This document shows positions 1 through 12,917 of a DNA stretch of 64,000 nt, piece by piece. The DNA lies in NCBI GenBank assembly GCA_032622095.1, contig CP136065.1, positions 205,200,151-205,264,150 of the forward strand, written 5' to 3'. Below the pieces are notes generated by a model that saw nothing but the letters and a program-made list of their open reading frames with translations, was not told the origin of the DNA and ran no database searches. Source of the DNA: Siphonodentalium dalli (Eukaryota > Mollusca > Scaphopoda > Gadilida > Siphonodentaliidae). The position numbers and the translations under genes were made by a program. Within the stretch, counting starts at the first letter, position 1. Every line of letters begins with the position of its first letter.

Positions 1-28
1 TAGGGGTCAATTATTTAGGACATTACTG
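1..28. mobile_element. family B MITE, right-end remnant
   Basis: This is the terminal sequence TCAATTATTTAGGACATTACTG followed by TA; the rest lies outside the window. It belongs to the Tc1/mariner-like family defined by the complete copies at 36853, 40266 and 53123. Confidence 0.6.
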
Positions 29-3000
29 TAGTTCCTGCTCCTGTTCCTGTTGTAATTGTGTAGGGTAGGAATCAAGTAAAGGTATTATATGCAGCTTCTG
101 AACTACTAGCAGTACATGTATTTGGGGGAAAAACATGTGCCATTGCTAACTCAAGGAAATTTAACTATCACTGGACTGAACTATAATTGGAACTTGTCTT
201 GCACTCTTAGGCTCTTAGCCAATTCAAGTACATGTATACAAAGCTTGGGGGCAACTAAGCAACCATACTAAGTTATTGTTTGGAAACCACAAAAAAAAAC
301 CTAAAATATCTAAGTTATAAAGGCTGTAGGTAACATTGGAGCTAATTGAGGCAAATACAATGTTTGCCCTCAGGACAATCAGTTGCCTTCCAGACAAACA
401 GAATCACAAAATCTTAATAAATGACTCTCACATAAAATCAATGTCAAACGATATTACCGTAATTGAAATTGCTAAGGCCAAAAAAACTAACTTATTTGTT
501 TCCTATTACGGAGCCAAAAAATTCCACGTAGGTAGGAAGGGTTTTTTTTTTTTTTGGTAATATTTTTTTAATTTTTTTCCCTGAACAGTTAAGAAGTACA
601 TGAATGCTTACTCTTTATACTTGTGTTAAGGCTGTTCATGTATATTGCAAGTAACTGTTAATGTAGCACAATAATGTGATCAGTATTGTCAATGTGGACA
701 AACAAATGCCTCCAAGGCACTCAACTATGCAGTTCTCTTGTAATTATTCTCTCAGTTTAGATTGTGGTGGCACCTCTTCCTCAGAGCACAATATGGACAT
801 ATCAACAGGCCCAAGACGAACACCATAATAGGGCTTTTCTATGACTTTATAATTACATAACTTGTATGATATTAATTCAAACCTCACTTAAATATTTGAT
901 CATACACTTCAGGACCTAAGACACACCTCTACTGTCAGGATATCTCACATGCGCCTCAGACACATTGCACAGGGTTCCTCAGACACTCCTCAATTGCATT
1001 GAAATATAAAGTCCCACACCACACTGAAAATGGTACCAGAGGCCACACCTTGAGTGAGACACCACACCTCAGCATTCAAATTGCCCCCACCTTTGAAGTT
1101 CCTTGTACACATTGGCATATGCATGCTTGTAAGGTTTATACACCCAAACAAACCAGTAGATAATTTCATGTGCTTTTTAAGTGGCCATCCCAGAAGAGTG
1201 TTTGATATGGTAGACATGCAGTCAATCTTTATACTGTCTGTATACATACTAGTAACTATGCATGAACACTATGAATCCTTGATTGACTGGGGAGAGGAAC
1301 TCTAAATTCTGATATAGATAGTCTTCTACATGTATATTGCTCTCTAACAAATAAGACTTCTTCCCACAAGACATGGGAGTATCAGTTGAACAAATAAGAT
1401 TACCACAGGTAGGTTTTAAAGACTGCAGATTTATTGGTGTTGAATGTGGATTCATCTGCAACCACAAATTGACATGTATTTTAATAGAAGTAAATTGTTT
1501 TTGAAAATTCCATCTAAAATTATTGCTGCTTAATGTAAACATAGTATATAGTATATATTTAGCGATATAGATGTGTTTACATGCCAATTACATGCATTAA
1601 ACAAAATGTTGTTTTTTTGTTTTTATTTTTTTTGGGTTGAAATTTGAAAAGATAAAGTCCAGGTCGGCCCAATTTCGGCAGGTCGGTCGGGTAACCGGAA
1701 ACACAGATGTTTATTTTTTTGGCCTAACCCTTGCTCAACAAAAATAGTGTCTTCTATGGTATCACATAAAATTTTGATACTCTGCTGATATGTAGAGTTA
1801 GAATTTTTAATGAGTTTGATTAACCTTTGAGAAACATTGAGCCCAGTTATAAACTACATGTACATAGTATATAGATGACTATTTCGGAATTCCGGTTGTC
1901 TATCCACAGTAGTGATGACATGTGTAAATCTGCCGGTCTATGTGTATATAAAGGAGCGCAGATTTATTACCTCAAAATTTATATGGGCCTTGTGTAAATT
2001 TGCATTCAATAATTATGAAAAATTTTCAGATTAGGCCCAAATTGGTATTACATGTATATCGATCAGGACAGCATCGTCTTTTTGTTTCATCCCATTCGTA
2101 TTATCCATCATCAATCACCAAAATTATTTTATTTTATTTGTTTTACAATAATTGGTTGGGGATAAATAGTGTTTACACCAACCTACAGTATTAATTCTGG
2201 CCCCAAATAAACAACAATCAGACAAGCCGCAAAATAGATATTTTTAACATTCTTAGTACACATTTCTCAAGAAACAAGTGCAGCAGTGGTGACAAAACAA
2301 GATGCACACATTCTATGTTACAAGGAAGACATGAATACATCATACGTTACAAGGAAGACAACAGTGAATGGCTGGTTATTCCTTCAGTGGGCGACAATAG
2401 GACAATAGATTAATCAGAGAATAAAGCACTGGAATGTATGTTTTACCATCCACCACCATCTAGTATTGACTAGCATGACAAATAGCAAGCAATATACAGA
2501 TCATGAAGAATGGAAGAACCCACATATAATTTTTGCTTTACACTGTTCAGCAGTGTTGAGAAGGTTTTATTCATAACTTCATGTATTCTGATAGAGAGAA
2601 AACAATTCATTTCAGAGATTATTCACAGGTATCAGCAGGTATCGACTAAAACTGTTAAAACACTTTATTCAACATCGCAGTGTGCATGAACTCAGTTTCA
2701 TTTCCTATTGAGATAGCTATGTTTTTATCGGATTAGCATATTGAGACGTCCATTAGCTCGGATCAGGTTTGAAAAGCAGTACACAATTGGGGTTTGAATC
2801 CATGAGTCTAACCTAGACTATGATATTGTATAGTTTGAATACCAGGGTTGGGGACATCTGTTATGCTCAAATTTAATGCATCTCCCCTGAAACATCTTTT
2901 CACTGTGAGAAAAAAATAGGAACCTCAGACTATTCTCAGAGATACTGACGCATATGCAACTTAATAAAGGCAGCTTTCTATCATGGTGACGCACGCAGTG

Positions 3001-3504
3001 GAAAAATCGACCAATTGTCTTGCCTTGTGATGAAATTCTCTCTCCGAAATACTGATTGACACATGCATCATACGTAAAGGTTAGATGGTTAGACCATTAC
3101 AATAGTTCTTTACCGGAATCAATCGAGTCAAAGACAAAACATGGTAAAGAACTATTCTGAGTTCTGACCGACTTCTAGCTCAATTGACTGTACACAATGG
3201 GATTATCTGGAAATCACCATTGAGCTGGGGTTGATGACACACAACCCGCGTGCTGACCGACTGAACATGCCTTGAAAATTGGTGTGCTTTACCAAAAATT
3301 CGGGAACAATGGTAACAATGGGATTGTGCTCTAATCCTTGTAATGTGTATCCAGTATCCAAGGAATACATGTACATGTAAACACCTTCAAACTTCAAAAT
3401 ACATGTAAGATCAGATTATGATTTTTTATTTATTCTGACATTGGAGAACTAACATTGTATAATATGGCAGAAAAGTTGCAAAGTTTCATTTAATAATTTA
3501 TTTA
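29..3504. other. left flank, no gene recognised
   Basis: AT-rich sequence with ACATGTA motifs and the family F fragment at 1620. I compared its minus strand with the expected CYFIP C-terminal blocks (EEVCDLLHAAPF, AREGDLL, DECVEFHRLW, GLNWAGC) and saw none. Confidence 0.6.
1620..1727. mobile_element. family F element, right-hand part
   Basis: GGTCGGTCGGGTAACCGGAA, then ACACAGATGT, T-rich, then TTTGGCCTAA; it matches the right end of 41234-41668. Confidence 0.6.
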
Positions 3505-3725
3505 TTATCCCTTTCATGACCCTGTGCAAGTGCATTCTCTTATATATGCGAGTCTCCCATAGGGAGCCTTGCATATATAAGAGAATGCAATGGCTTACAA
3601 GGTAAAGGTAAATATTGTTAGGCCAATGTATTCTCTTATATATGGGAGGCTCCTTATGGGAGACTCGCATATATAAGAGAATGCATTGGGGAAGGGTTTT
3701 CTCAAGATTTCAGGAAGCTCCAGAT
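3505..3725. mobile_element. family C MITE, degraded
   Basis: It starts TTATCCCTTTCATGACC and carries two palindromes built on CATTCTCTTATATATGCGAG. It ends near TTTCAGGAAGCTCCAG, as in the copy at 35666. Confidence 0.75.
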
Positions 3726-3734
3726 ATTATACAT

Positions 3735-4078
3735 GTACAATTATCGCATTGCTTCGAGGTTGACAAGAGGAATTGTCAACCCGGGGAAGTCAATCCCGAG
3801 GTGAATATTGACTTCCAAGGGCTGACAATTCCAAGAAACAATGCAAAAACTGTTTTATTATATGAAACGCGCTTTGATTGGAAAAGACGTAATGATGTTG
3901 AACGTCGCTGGGAAAACCTGATATATTTCCAGGTCTGATAATAAGTTATGGTAACCTCTGCTGAAGTATCTGACATCACTCAGAACTTTTATTAACTTGT
4001 TGTTTCATTAAGTGAACATCGTTAGATATCTAAATTTTTCAATGACGTTTTAACATAGGAATTGGGGAAAGAAACTTA
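3735..4078. repeat. family D repeat, copy 1
   Basis: It shares about 300 bp with 7422-7797: ACAATTATCGCATTG, a palindrome around TGACTTCC, then ATATGAAACGCGCTTTGATT, GGTCTGATAATAAGTTATG and a tail ending GGGGAAAGAAACTTA. This copy lacks the centre of the palindrome. Confidence 0.85.
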
Positions 4079-5532
4079 AAATTGTGTTTGGTTTCTTATT
4101 TTTTTGGGTAAATTTTAGATCGTTTGTGCCAGTTTTAATTGTTTAATCAGTGGGTCGCATAAACATTGCACATGTAGACCATGGAAAGTAAACTAGGGAG
4201 CTGTCATCGCTCTGAAATGTTTATTGTACTATATAATTACTCTTTATTAAAATAAAGAAAACCAGCGCATTAAATGTTAGAGTAATTTCATATTAAGATA
4301 ACACAATATACCTTTTCTGGCCAGTCGAGCATTATTCAGTTTCGGATTCCAGAAATTCAATGAATACAAATGGTGCGGCCATGGCTCGGGGTCTGATTTT
4401 TGTGTTCGCAGTTGTATTTTTTAGGACTTCAATGTGTCTTTCTGGGACATGTAATGCTAGTAGCAAGGTAGTTCAGCTATTTATCGACCTGTATTCATGC
4501 CAGTAAAAAATTCAAAATCTATTATTTGGCGTATTTTAGAGCGCAAACCGGCATGTGGCTTTAACAAACGGAATCACTCCTACTAGTATACAACCTGGTG
4601 ATGAGTGGATTACAGGATAGAGAGTAATATAGAGAGGACAGAAAGTACTATATGTTGAAGATGCCCGGTCTGAATTGATACCCTTAAATTATATTTCTTT
4701 GGGTTTGTGAGTAAAAATATTTATTTTGAGCCAAGGACTTTCAAACATCAATGCTGTTAGACTGATATTTGAAATCTATGTAGTTAGATGTTACTTTACA
4801 TTTGTGACAAGTGTTCGTCAATCCTGTTTGAACCATATATGGAATTTGTTAATGACACTTGCTCGTCATTCAAACTGCATTTAAAACAATTTAGTGTATG
4901 ACTTTTTTTGGGCAAGTCGAATCAGACGGAGAATCTGTAACAGAGAGCACAACCTGAAGATCGTCAGTTATCGGGGCTCACTCACGAAGACATTAAAGAT
5001 TCATTGCAACCCAATAACATTATGATTGATGTGTTCAAACATTATGTGGTAATTGATTGATTTGAATGACATCACACAATGGTATTGTAATCTATGATGT
5101 TTAAGCATTAAGTAATCAAATGATTTGACTGACATCACAGGACTGTGACGTAACCATTGATAATTAATCCTGGTGCACATCATTAGAATCATATAGATAA
5201 ACTGTCAATGGCTTTAATTTAAAAAATACATACTAATTTGATATTGATGTCTCTGTGATGTCTGTCAATAAACTCGAATAAATCATGAGTGTAGGGCTCA
5301 CTATAGTGCATAACTGCTATGAAAAGAACTGGGCTATCGCCTGGTTCATACTCCCATGTGGCATACCGCCTAGTGTGGGCATATCATCTATGGATGAGAT
5401 ACTCATTGAGTTATCTGCCCGGCTCGACTGACAGTACTCGTCAGTAGGACAGATGTACCCACTACAGCTACCGGTACAATACGGGCTGCACCCCACAGTC
5501 AGGGCTATGGGATGCAAAATTCACCCACAGTA
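4079..5532. other. no gene recognised; one Cys-rich open stretch
   Basis: The minus-strand frame at 5317-5517 contains CSPYCTGSCSGYICPTDEYC and looks less random than its surroundings. No convincing acceptor/donor pair or family was found, so it is left uncalled. Confidence 0.4.
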
Positions 5533-5664
5533 TTAACCCTTTCAGTGCCAAGTCCGATTTTTGTATCAACCCATATTTCCTTGATCATTTTTCAAATTTA
5601 TTGATTATAATAATGTGATACATTGATGGAAATAGCTCTTCGGACTTGGCACTGAAAGGGTTAA
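5533..5664. mobile_element. short TTAA-flanked palindrome (family C relative)
   Basis: TTAACCCTTTCAGTGCCAAG… and its inverse …GGCACTGAAAGGGTTAA enclose about 90 bp without the 67-bp cargo palindrome. The TTAA target and CCCTTT ends are piggyBac-like. Confidence 0.85.
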
Positions 5665-5703
5665 GTCAGTACAATTGAGCATTGTGGGTAGCACATCAAT
5701 GAC

Positions 5704-6168
5704 TTAACCCTTTACCCAACAAACCGGCCAAAAACGCCCAAATAAAGTTTCAACAGCCTAAAATATCTTCGGTCTGTCTCAATAACACCATACAAATATG
5801 GATATCATTGGAACCGGTTCATTGACCACATTGTGATGGTTACAGTTATGCCCTGTGCCAATGCATTCTCTTATATATGCGAGTCGACCATAGGTCGCCT
5901 CGCATATATAAGAGAATGCATTGGCCTAAAAAAAATCTTTTTTTAACACTTTTTACCATTTTTTCTTACATTCTTTAACAATTTTAGAATTTTTTCTTAC
6001 ATTTTTTAACAATTTTTATAATATTTTTCTACATTCTTTGACAATTTTATGATTTTCAATATGTGTTAAGCCAATGCATTCTCTTATATATGCGAGGCGA
6101 CCTATGGTCGACTCGCATATATAAGAGAATGCATTGGCACAGGGCCGTTCTGTTGGGTAAAGGGTTAA
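5704..6168. mobile_element. family C MITE, full length with two cargo palindromes
   Basis: TTAA flanks; ends CCCTTTACCCAACAAACCGG and CGTTCTGTTGGGTAAAGGG. Inside are two copies of a 67-bp palindrome (CCAATGCATTCTCTTATATA… and its inverse) in opposite order, around a T-rich spacer with repeated ATTTTTTCTTACATT. Confidence 0.93.
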
Positions 6169-6467
6169 GTGTCATGTCAACATGGATATCCAAATGAATA
6201 AATATTAATAAATGGTGGTGTTGACTATACGGTATGTGTTATTGGAATTCCATAGTTTTCTGAAAAATAACAACAACCACCAATCAATTGGAACATTGAT
6301 GAAATCTCACTCAATCACAATGGATGTCCATTGATGTCCAAGTTTGGACAATATGTCAAATTTTTCTAGTGGGCTGAAAACTTATTTTTGTCCAGACACC
6401 ACAGGATGCTTTAAAACCATACTATACCAAATATAACAGAGTTGAATAAAAGGTCGCTGACCAATAT

Positions 6468-6493
6468 GGAGTCGATTATTTAGGGCATGACTG
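6468..6493. mobile_element. family B MITE, terminal fragment
   Basis: Only the terminal inverted repeat is left (GAGTCGATTATTTAGGGCAT, then GACTG), followed by TA. Confidence 0.6.
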
Positions 6494-6971
6494 TATATTG
6501 CCACTGATAAAGGCTATGTGAACGAAAACTGCGGACAAACAGTGCATTGTTATTTATTATGCATGGCACTAAGATTAAATTACAGACCAGGAACAGTCAC
6601 CCACATGTTTGATAGTGACTACAATCTATTATTCACACCTACCCTGGGTATGGATCATCCATCATTCCACAACTAACCCAATCATAATTCATAAGATCAT
6701 AACTGTTTTTCCATCAATATCTGTAGGCACTATCATAAATAGTTGAAAGGTCAATGACAGTTAGAGATTCAGATTACTCTCGGCAATGGCCCATATCGAG
6801 TTGTTCTAATGGGATATGAATAGATCACAAAGGGAGTTATCTCGTATCTTGCAATCAGTTTTTACACATTATCATTGAATTTATTTCATATAATAGTTTG
6901 CAGAAGTCATTGGATATGACGAGATTCGATTATTTAATAAAGCAATCAATTATGAAATATGATCCATTGAT

Positions 6972-7093
6972 AAGTCAGAAAATATGGCTTGTTGCCATTC
7001 ATTGGAAAGCTCTCACCGAGAGCTTCCCGGTGAATGGCAGCAAGCCATATTTCCGACCTGAGGTTAAGGAGTCGATTATTTAGGGCATTACTG
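6972..7093. mobile_element. family B MITE, right-hand part
   Basis: It has the central hairpin (GGCTTGTTGCCATTCATTGG with its inverse) and the right terminal repeat ending GGGCATTACTG, then TA. The left arm is degraded. Confidence 0.8.
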
Positions 7094-7138
7094 TATTTTA
7101 GATGGACAGGCTGAGGAATGTAAACATCCAGTCTCCAA

Positions 7139-7400
7139 CGAGGTCCCCAGAGGGTGAATTTAATGACGCTATCCCGAATGGTAGGCTAGCATCACCAAAT
7201 TCACCCTCTGGGAACCTCATGCTGCTTAGGCCTAAACTGCCATGGGAGACCTAGGATCAGATTGATTTCCCCAGTTGAAGTTGGTGATGTTCACCTATTA
7301 ATTACCTCGATTATCCATTTTATCTTCTGCAAATTAGGGGATATAGGAACTTCCTAGAAGGGAAAAATAACTAAAAACAATGTTAATTTGAGATTAGTTA
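7139..7400. mobile_element. family A element, partial, inverse orientation
   Basis: It starts with the GAGGTCCCCAGAGGGTGAAT hairpin and continues into the unique middle (GATTTCCCCAGTTGAAG… through TGTTAATTTGAGATTAG). That middle appears in the opposite orientation at 9100-9250 and 38430-38620. Confidence 0.8.
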
Positions 7401-7421
7401 CTTTCCAGAAGATGACGCCAA

Positions 7422-7797
7422 TATACAATTATCGCATTGTTTCGAGGTTGACACGATGAATTGTCAACCCGAGGAAGTCAATATTCACCAAGGCCGTAGG
7501 CCGAGGTGAATATTGACTTCCAAGGGCTGACAATTCCTCGTGTCAACCAAGAAACAATGCGATAATTGTTTTATTATATGAAACGCGCTTTCATTAGACA
7601 AGACGTTGTGACGTTGAACGTCGCTGTGAAAACCTGATCTATTTTCAGGTCTGATAATAAGTTATGTTAACCCCTGAAGTATCTGACGTCACTCAGAACT
7701 GTTATTAACCCGTTGTTTCATTAATGAGGTGAACATCGTTAGATATCTCAACTTTTTCGTTGGGTTTTAACATAAGAATTGGGGAAAGAAACTTATG
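7422..7797. repeat. family D repeat, copy 2 with full palindrome
   Basis: As copy 1, but with both arms (TCAATATTCACC … GGTGAATATTGA) and the loop AAGGCCGTAGGCCGAGG. The end to end order is otherwise identical. No transposase or target duplication was recognised. Confidence 0.85.
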
Positions 7798-7814
7798 ATC
7801 ATATAATAATGTAA

Positions 7815-7930
7815 AATAAGACCCCAAGAGGGGGGATTTGGTGAAGCTATCCCACTGTGCAGGATATAATCACAAATTCACCCTCTGGGGTCCTTATTCT
7901 GCAAATGGCAGACACACTTTTACAAGGCTT
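7815..7930. mobile_element. family A element, short degraded copy
   Basis: The hairpin half is degraded (GGGGGATTTGGTGAAGC) and followed by CACCCTCTGGGGTCC and the terminal repeat with CAAGGCTT. Confidence 0.7.
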
Positions 7931-8215
7931 GGCGATCTGAATAGACATTCAATATTCTATTCATAATTGTTACCTCCTTTAATGTCTGGACAATGAGTTT
8001 GCAGAACCTCTCTATGATATTATCCCCTTAAGTACTGTAATGGATTCTCACATTCAATTCTAATGTTATCTGTTGGAATAACCCATTGGTTATTTGTAGG
8101 GATGTTCAGTTAATATGCACACAGATGATAAACTGATGTTGAACTTATTAGCTGAACATCCCAGGTCCCCACAAATATTCAAATACGATAAAATTGAATA
8201 CAGAATGGAATACTA

Positions 8216-8353
8216 CAGCAATGCCCTAAGTAATCGACTCCTTAAACACAGCAGAATTATGGGTAACTTTTCAGGATTTAGTCAGAAATATGGCTTGTTG
8301 CCATTCATCGGAAAACTCTCCCCGAGAGCTTTCCGATGAATGGCAACAAGCCA
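8216..8353. mobile_element. family B MITE, left-hand part
   Basis: The left terminal repeat CAGCAATGCCCTAAGTAATC and the central hairpin are present. The right arm is cut off after CAACAAGCCA. Confidence 0.8.
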
Positions 8354-8974
8354 ACAGGTCGTAACCATTTCTTGTATAGAAATTAGAAGTTTCTGTGTTC
8401 TAATTTTTGTATTAGCTACCAGACAAGAAAGTAATTTTTTATGTTGAACTACTCTCAACATGATGGTTACATTTCTACGGTGATGTCACGAATGTGCGCT
8501 TCTTACAGAACACTGCTTTTTATCCGATCACATTCATGTTTGGGGAATATTCAGGTATTAAAAGATTAAACTGAGATATTCAATAGATATTAGCCGAATG
8601 TCGTATCAAATCCGAATCAAATACTGAGGTAGAATCAAATATCATTTTGAATATTGAATAATCGCAGGGCCCTAGAACATCCCTACAAATGTATCAATGT
8701 CCATCTGCGAGTTCTCAGCAAAAAGATGCAAAGGCAATATGTGAACAATATTACCCCCATAATACAATTACCTCAATACATCATGAGGATTATTATGATT
8801 CAATTCGTCACTGAATTGTATTAAATTGTTCACTGTTGTTCTATATGTGGCAGAAACAATTGTTCTTTGATATTGCTCATTAAACTTGAACTTGATTGAA
8901 CAGAATTTGGCATAACCCTTTATTTACTAAATGGATTCCCCCACCCATAAAAACATACATTAGAATGGTCAAGC

Positions 8975-9386
8975 AAGCCTTGAAATAGTGTGTCTGTCAT
9001 TTGCAGAATGGTCAGAGGGTCAATTTAGTGATGCTACCCCGCTGCAGGAAGCATCACTAAATTCACCCTCTGGGGACCTCATTCTTCTAAGCCCTCATTT
9101 TCTGGGAGGTACCTATAATCTCAAATTAACATTGTTTTTAGTTACTTTTTCCCTTCTGTTCAGAAAAATTTACAGAAGATAAAATGCATAATCGAGGTGA
9201 CTAATGGGTGAACATCACCAACTTCAACTGATCGGATCCTAGGTCTCCCATAGCAATTGAGGCCTAAGCAAAATGAGATCCCCAGAGAGTGAATTTGGTG
9301 ACCCTAGAACACTATGTGGGATAGCATCACTAAATTCACCCTCTGGGGTCCTCATTCTGCAAATGGCAGACACTATTTCAAGGCTT
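8975..9386. mobile_element. family A element, long form
   Basis: It begins AAGCCTTGAAATAGTGTGTC and ends …CTATTTCAAGGCTT. Two copies of the inner GTCCCCAGAGGGTGAATTT hairpin surround about 170 bp of unique middle. GTCAA occurs beside both ends (weak duplication). No ORF of note. Confidence 0.88.
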
Positions 9387-9509
9387 GTCAATGAGTATTT
9401 AGTAAAGAATGGATTAAATATCATCCAGGGAGCTGTAGACAGTAGAGATGTGATTTGTAGAGAGTGTAGAGATTTTTTATTCAAAGAGGGAAATGTAACT
9501 CAATTCACT

Positions 9510-9613
9510 GAGAGTTTTTCGATGAATGACAACAAGCCATATTTCCGACTAAATCCTGAAAAATAACCCATAATTCTGCAGTGGTTAAGGAGTCGATTAT
9601 TTAGGGCAATACT
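9510..9613. mobile_element. family B MITE, right-hand part
   Basis: It runs from the hairpin arm (CGATGAATGACAACAAGCC) through the right terminal repeat to GGGCAATACTC, then TA. Confidence 0.75.
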
Positions 9614-9730
9614 CTATTGTCCCAAATAAACATATATTTTTTTTCATGAAAATTGCCGCCCTATATGAGCTTATTCTGGTCTATATGTTTATTATTTTTT
9701 TCAATTTCAATCTGACATAATCGTATAAAA

Positions 9731-9791
9731 ATTGCCAGCTGTGACAAGCTGCAGCTTTTTTGTGACAAATTTATAAGCCACAGCTGGCAAC
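9731..9791. repeat. small hairpin
   Basis: ATTGCCAGCTGTGACAAG…ACAGCTGGCAA with an A/T-rich loop. Function unknown. Confidence 0.6.
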
Positions 9792-10029
9792 AGCCAATTA
9801 CTCATCCATGTCATGACACTCAGCCCCATCTAAAGTTACCACTAGTAGTACATGTACCAGTAGTAATACATGTACCGGTATTGGTACTGGTAGATATCAA
9901 AAACTGGATGTCATTGACTTTGAATTAAATTACAGTTATTGGACACTCAAGTACCAGCAAATACCAAGGGAGGGTTGACCGATTGATTGCCAATGATCGG
10001 CTTGTTCGAATATTGAGACATCTAAGAAT

Positions 10030-10140
10030 TTGTCTGCCCTGTACTTCTATTCCGGTCTGTTCTATTACTGAAATTTGCCCAATCGTCCACCCTGTACTAC
10101 TATTCCGGTCTGTTCTTCTATTCGGGACAATAGAGTACTG
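10030..10140. repeat. two-copy short duplication
   Basis: CCCTGTACT.CTATTCCGGT then CTGTTCT occurs at about 10038 and 10090. Confidence 0.7.
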
Positions 10141-11228
10141 TAGAAGTAGAAATCAAACAACTAGTAAACTATTCTGACACCCCCTGGGATTATGGTTTCC
10201 ATGAATTGATCAATAACAGTTCCCAATCAGCCTGAATCAGGTGCACTTATCTAGAATTCCAAATGTTTTATTTATGTGATTTTCGTGCATGAAAATAATG
10301 AGAATGACAGTGAACTACTAGTACCCACAATGTTCTTCACATGATATTATCTTACAACACTAATCAATTTCTTAGTGAGGAGTACGTGCATATCACCTGG
10401 TATATTACAAACCAAGTGTGAAGCAATATGACCCTATATTTATTCAACCTCATATTACATTGCATGAGGTATTAAGTAAATGGATGGACAGGCATGGGGC
10501 TTCCAATTGAGTCGTCTGTAAACGAGGTGGGATGCAGTTTGTGAGTCAGTTTCCAAACAGTAAAGCCATTTGTTTGGCAGTTTGATATAATAACACTCAA
10601 TTCTGAAAATTATGTGATCATTTGCAACAAATACAGACATGTGAATCCAAGCAAAAACCTAAACAAACTTTTTCTCAAAGCAAAATAAGTGACCTTGGCA
10701 AAACTGAATATATATTACCCAGCATTATAAAATCAATATTGACATTTCCAATCAATGACACTCTTAGATACTATTTTTTATTATACGCCCAACAGTGAAT
10801 TATAGAAAAAAACGCGTTTAGATAAATATCGATATCACCCAGAAGGGGATATAGAAGAATATACTTTCACACTAGCTTGCGCGTGCGACCGATTCACTTG
10901 CGAGTACCAATACTGTTTCCGGTTTGTACTTTGAAGAAGGTCAAAGTGAAAGAACCCATTGTAATATTCTAAATTATATTATATCCACTGATACAGTTAT
11001 AATTAAAATCTATTTTATGTTGAAATTCGACATATTTATGGCGGAAATAAAGGGAAGAATACGGGAACTATATTTTTTATATTCTGCGGATGGTGAAGTA
11101 GCATTGTGAGAACAGGCATCGATCAGCTGATGGCTTCAAAAATTATGCATCGATTGAAGACGATTGTGATATCATTTAATGTCGTAAGTGGTGAATTTCT
11201 TTGGAAATGCGTATAATAAAAAGAATAT

Positions 11229-11385
11229 CTAGTGTTTTTTTAGTGGATACCGAAAAATACGTCATTCGTGATCGCGACAAATGTTTATTTTCGCTCGCGG
11301 CAAGCCGCTCGCGAAAATAAACATTTGTCTCGCTCACTCATGACATATTTTTCGGTATCCACTCAAAAACACTAGATATCCTCTA
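11229..11385. repeat. 157-bp palindrome
   Basis: Arms AGTGGATACCGAAAAATA and its inverse, and ACAAATGTTTATTTTCGCTC with its inverse, meet at GCGGCAAGCCGC. Arms are about 70 bp with few mismatches. It resembles a palindromic MITE; no second copy was seen in the window. Confidence 0.85.
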
Positions 11386-11400
11386 TATATTGATTAGTTA

Positions 11401-11555
11401 TCATTGATACAATATGAATGAGTCTGATTATCCTTAGATACTATTTTATATTGATTGTTATCATTGATACAATATGAATGAGTCTGATTATCCTTAGATA
11501 CTATTTTATATTGATTGTTATCATTGATACAATATGCATGAGTCTGATTATCGGT
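11401..11555. repeat. exact 60-bp tandem duplication plus a partial third unit
   Basis: The 60 bases from 11401 and from 11461 are identical (TCATTGATACAATATGAATG…). A third, partial unit begins at 11521 and leads into repeat J. Confidence 0.95.
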
Positions 11556-11815
11556 TACCTTTGTTATATAAGTGAAGAGAATCTCTTGAGAGATTACTGT
11601 CTAGTCCAATTCCCTATAAATAGGCACACTGCCACATATATAATTACAAATAGGCCACGCAAAGGAAATTTCCTATTTATCAGGCCCACGTGCATGGTCC
11701 CGATATCATGCACATGCAACATATTTATTTGCAATCAATCTGTTGGTAAAAGTCTTAATTGGTACTAAATACATGTAATTGTGATAGATTTATTTATACA
11801 AACATGCCCATTTAG
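11521..11815. repeat. repeat J, copy 1
   Basis: This block of about 295 bp is shared with 14628-14910. Both contain TCGGTTACCTTTGTTATATA, GAGAATCTCTTGAGAG, GGCCAC…CAAAG, CATGGTCCCGA and TACAAACATGC. About 85% alike by eye. Confidence 0.88.
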
Positions 11816-12917
11816 CAAAATTTACAAAACGAATCCAGTAAATTAGGTCTGGTCTGGCGAGGTTCAGGCCTAATTTACAGGACAAGTTTTGTAAATTGCA
11901 TTATAAACTGGGACGAGTTGTAGATTCTAGTTATTACATGATCCAAAACCGCAACAAAACATACTTAAATCAACAAATGGGATGTGAAACTTCTATAAGG
12001 CATGTGATGACATTTCACGTATCTATGAGTTGTTTGCCCACATAAAAAATAGTCCCAGATAAATAACGAGTCTTTTCTGTATTTAATGGAATATATTTAA
12101 TGTCATAACTTTTCAAACTCTTCATTATGATTTGTTGGAAAACTATTAGAAGCCATAGTATTTTGAGACGTAGTGTACGGAGTGTAAATAGACGACAACC
12201 CGGAAGTTAAAGGTCACCTGGCACTTTTTCCTGTTATTAAACGAACATTTAATATCACAATTTATAGAATGGGTTTATTGAATGGAATAAGGGTAGGATC
12301 ATGTAATAAATAACTATTCACAATGAGAGGCCAATGGTGCCTTCAACCAGTCTGACTCAAAATCTGTGAATATACACCTATACAAATAATGTGGAGATGA
12401 TTAAGAAAGATATATTGAGAGGGTTCCATCATTAACTTGGATATGTATATATATGGGACTGATCAGATAAAGTATTGCTTTGGATAGCACATGTTCCTGC
12501 CATGGTTAGAGGTAGGGTTAATATTTTCAAAACCAATCAATACCAATATCTATACAGGTCAAGAATCTGTCATGATTAAACAACTGGATGTGAATTACAT
12601 GTATGAGAGTGCTCGGGTGAACAATATTTGAGTTATCAAATTGGAATAGCATGAGTCTAAGCAATGGGTGGATGGGAATAATATTTTTAAGCAGATCAAC
12701 CAAATGACCATAACTATACAGGTCAGGGGTGATTCATCATAAACTGTGCCATGAAACACAATTGAATGACAAATATTCGAGTTATCAAATCAGATAGCTT
12801 ATGGTATATCTATGGTTCGGTGAAAGGGGTTTATATAATATTTCTCAAAACTAATCAACTGTTCAATACAAAATACTTCATAACAAGAATATATATACAG
12901 AGTGTGGACATGACAAT
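11816..12917. other. no gene recognised
   Basis: Contains an inverted pair (TAGGTCTGGTC…AGGCCTAATTTAC, near 11840-11880) flanked by TTTACAAAACGAATCC / GACAAGTTTTGTAAA. Otherwise unremarkable. Confidence 0.5.

Larger units (their letters stand above)
9614..11228. other. no gene recognised
   Basis: AT-rich, with the small hairpin at 9731 and the CCGGTCTGTTC duplication. The short frames are uninformative. Confidence 0.5.

Noticed and set aside
1830-1870. NWA-like translation resembling CYFIP GLNWAGC on the minus strand
   Set aside because: Only three residues match; flanking residues and splice signals do not.
5317-5517. Cys-rich minus-strand frame that could be an exon
   Set aside because: No clear acceptor and donor, no neighbouring exons, and no family I can name; not enough to call a gene.
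10865-11109. 61-residue frame (10924-11109) with FEEGQSERTHC start
   Set aside because: Short, AT-rich, no splice context and no resemblance to CYFIP or any other family.
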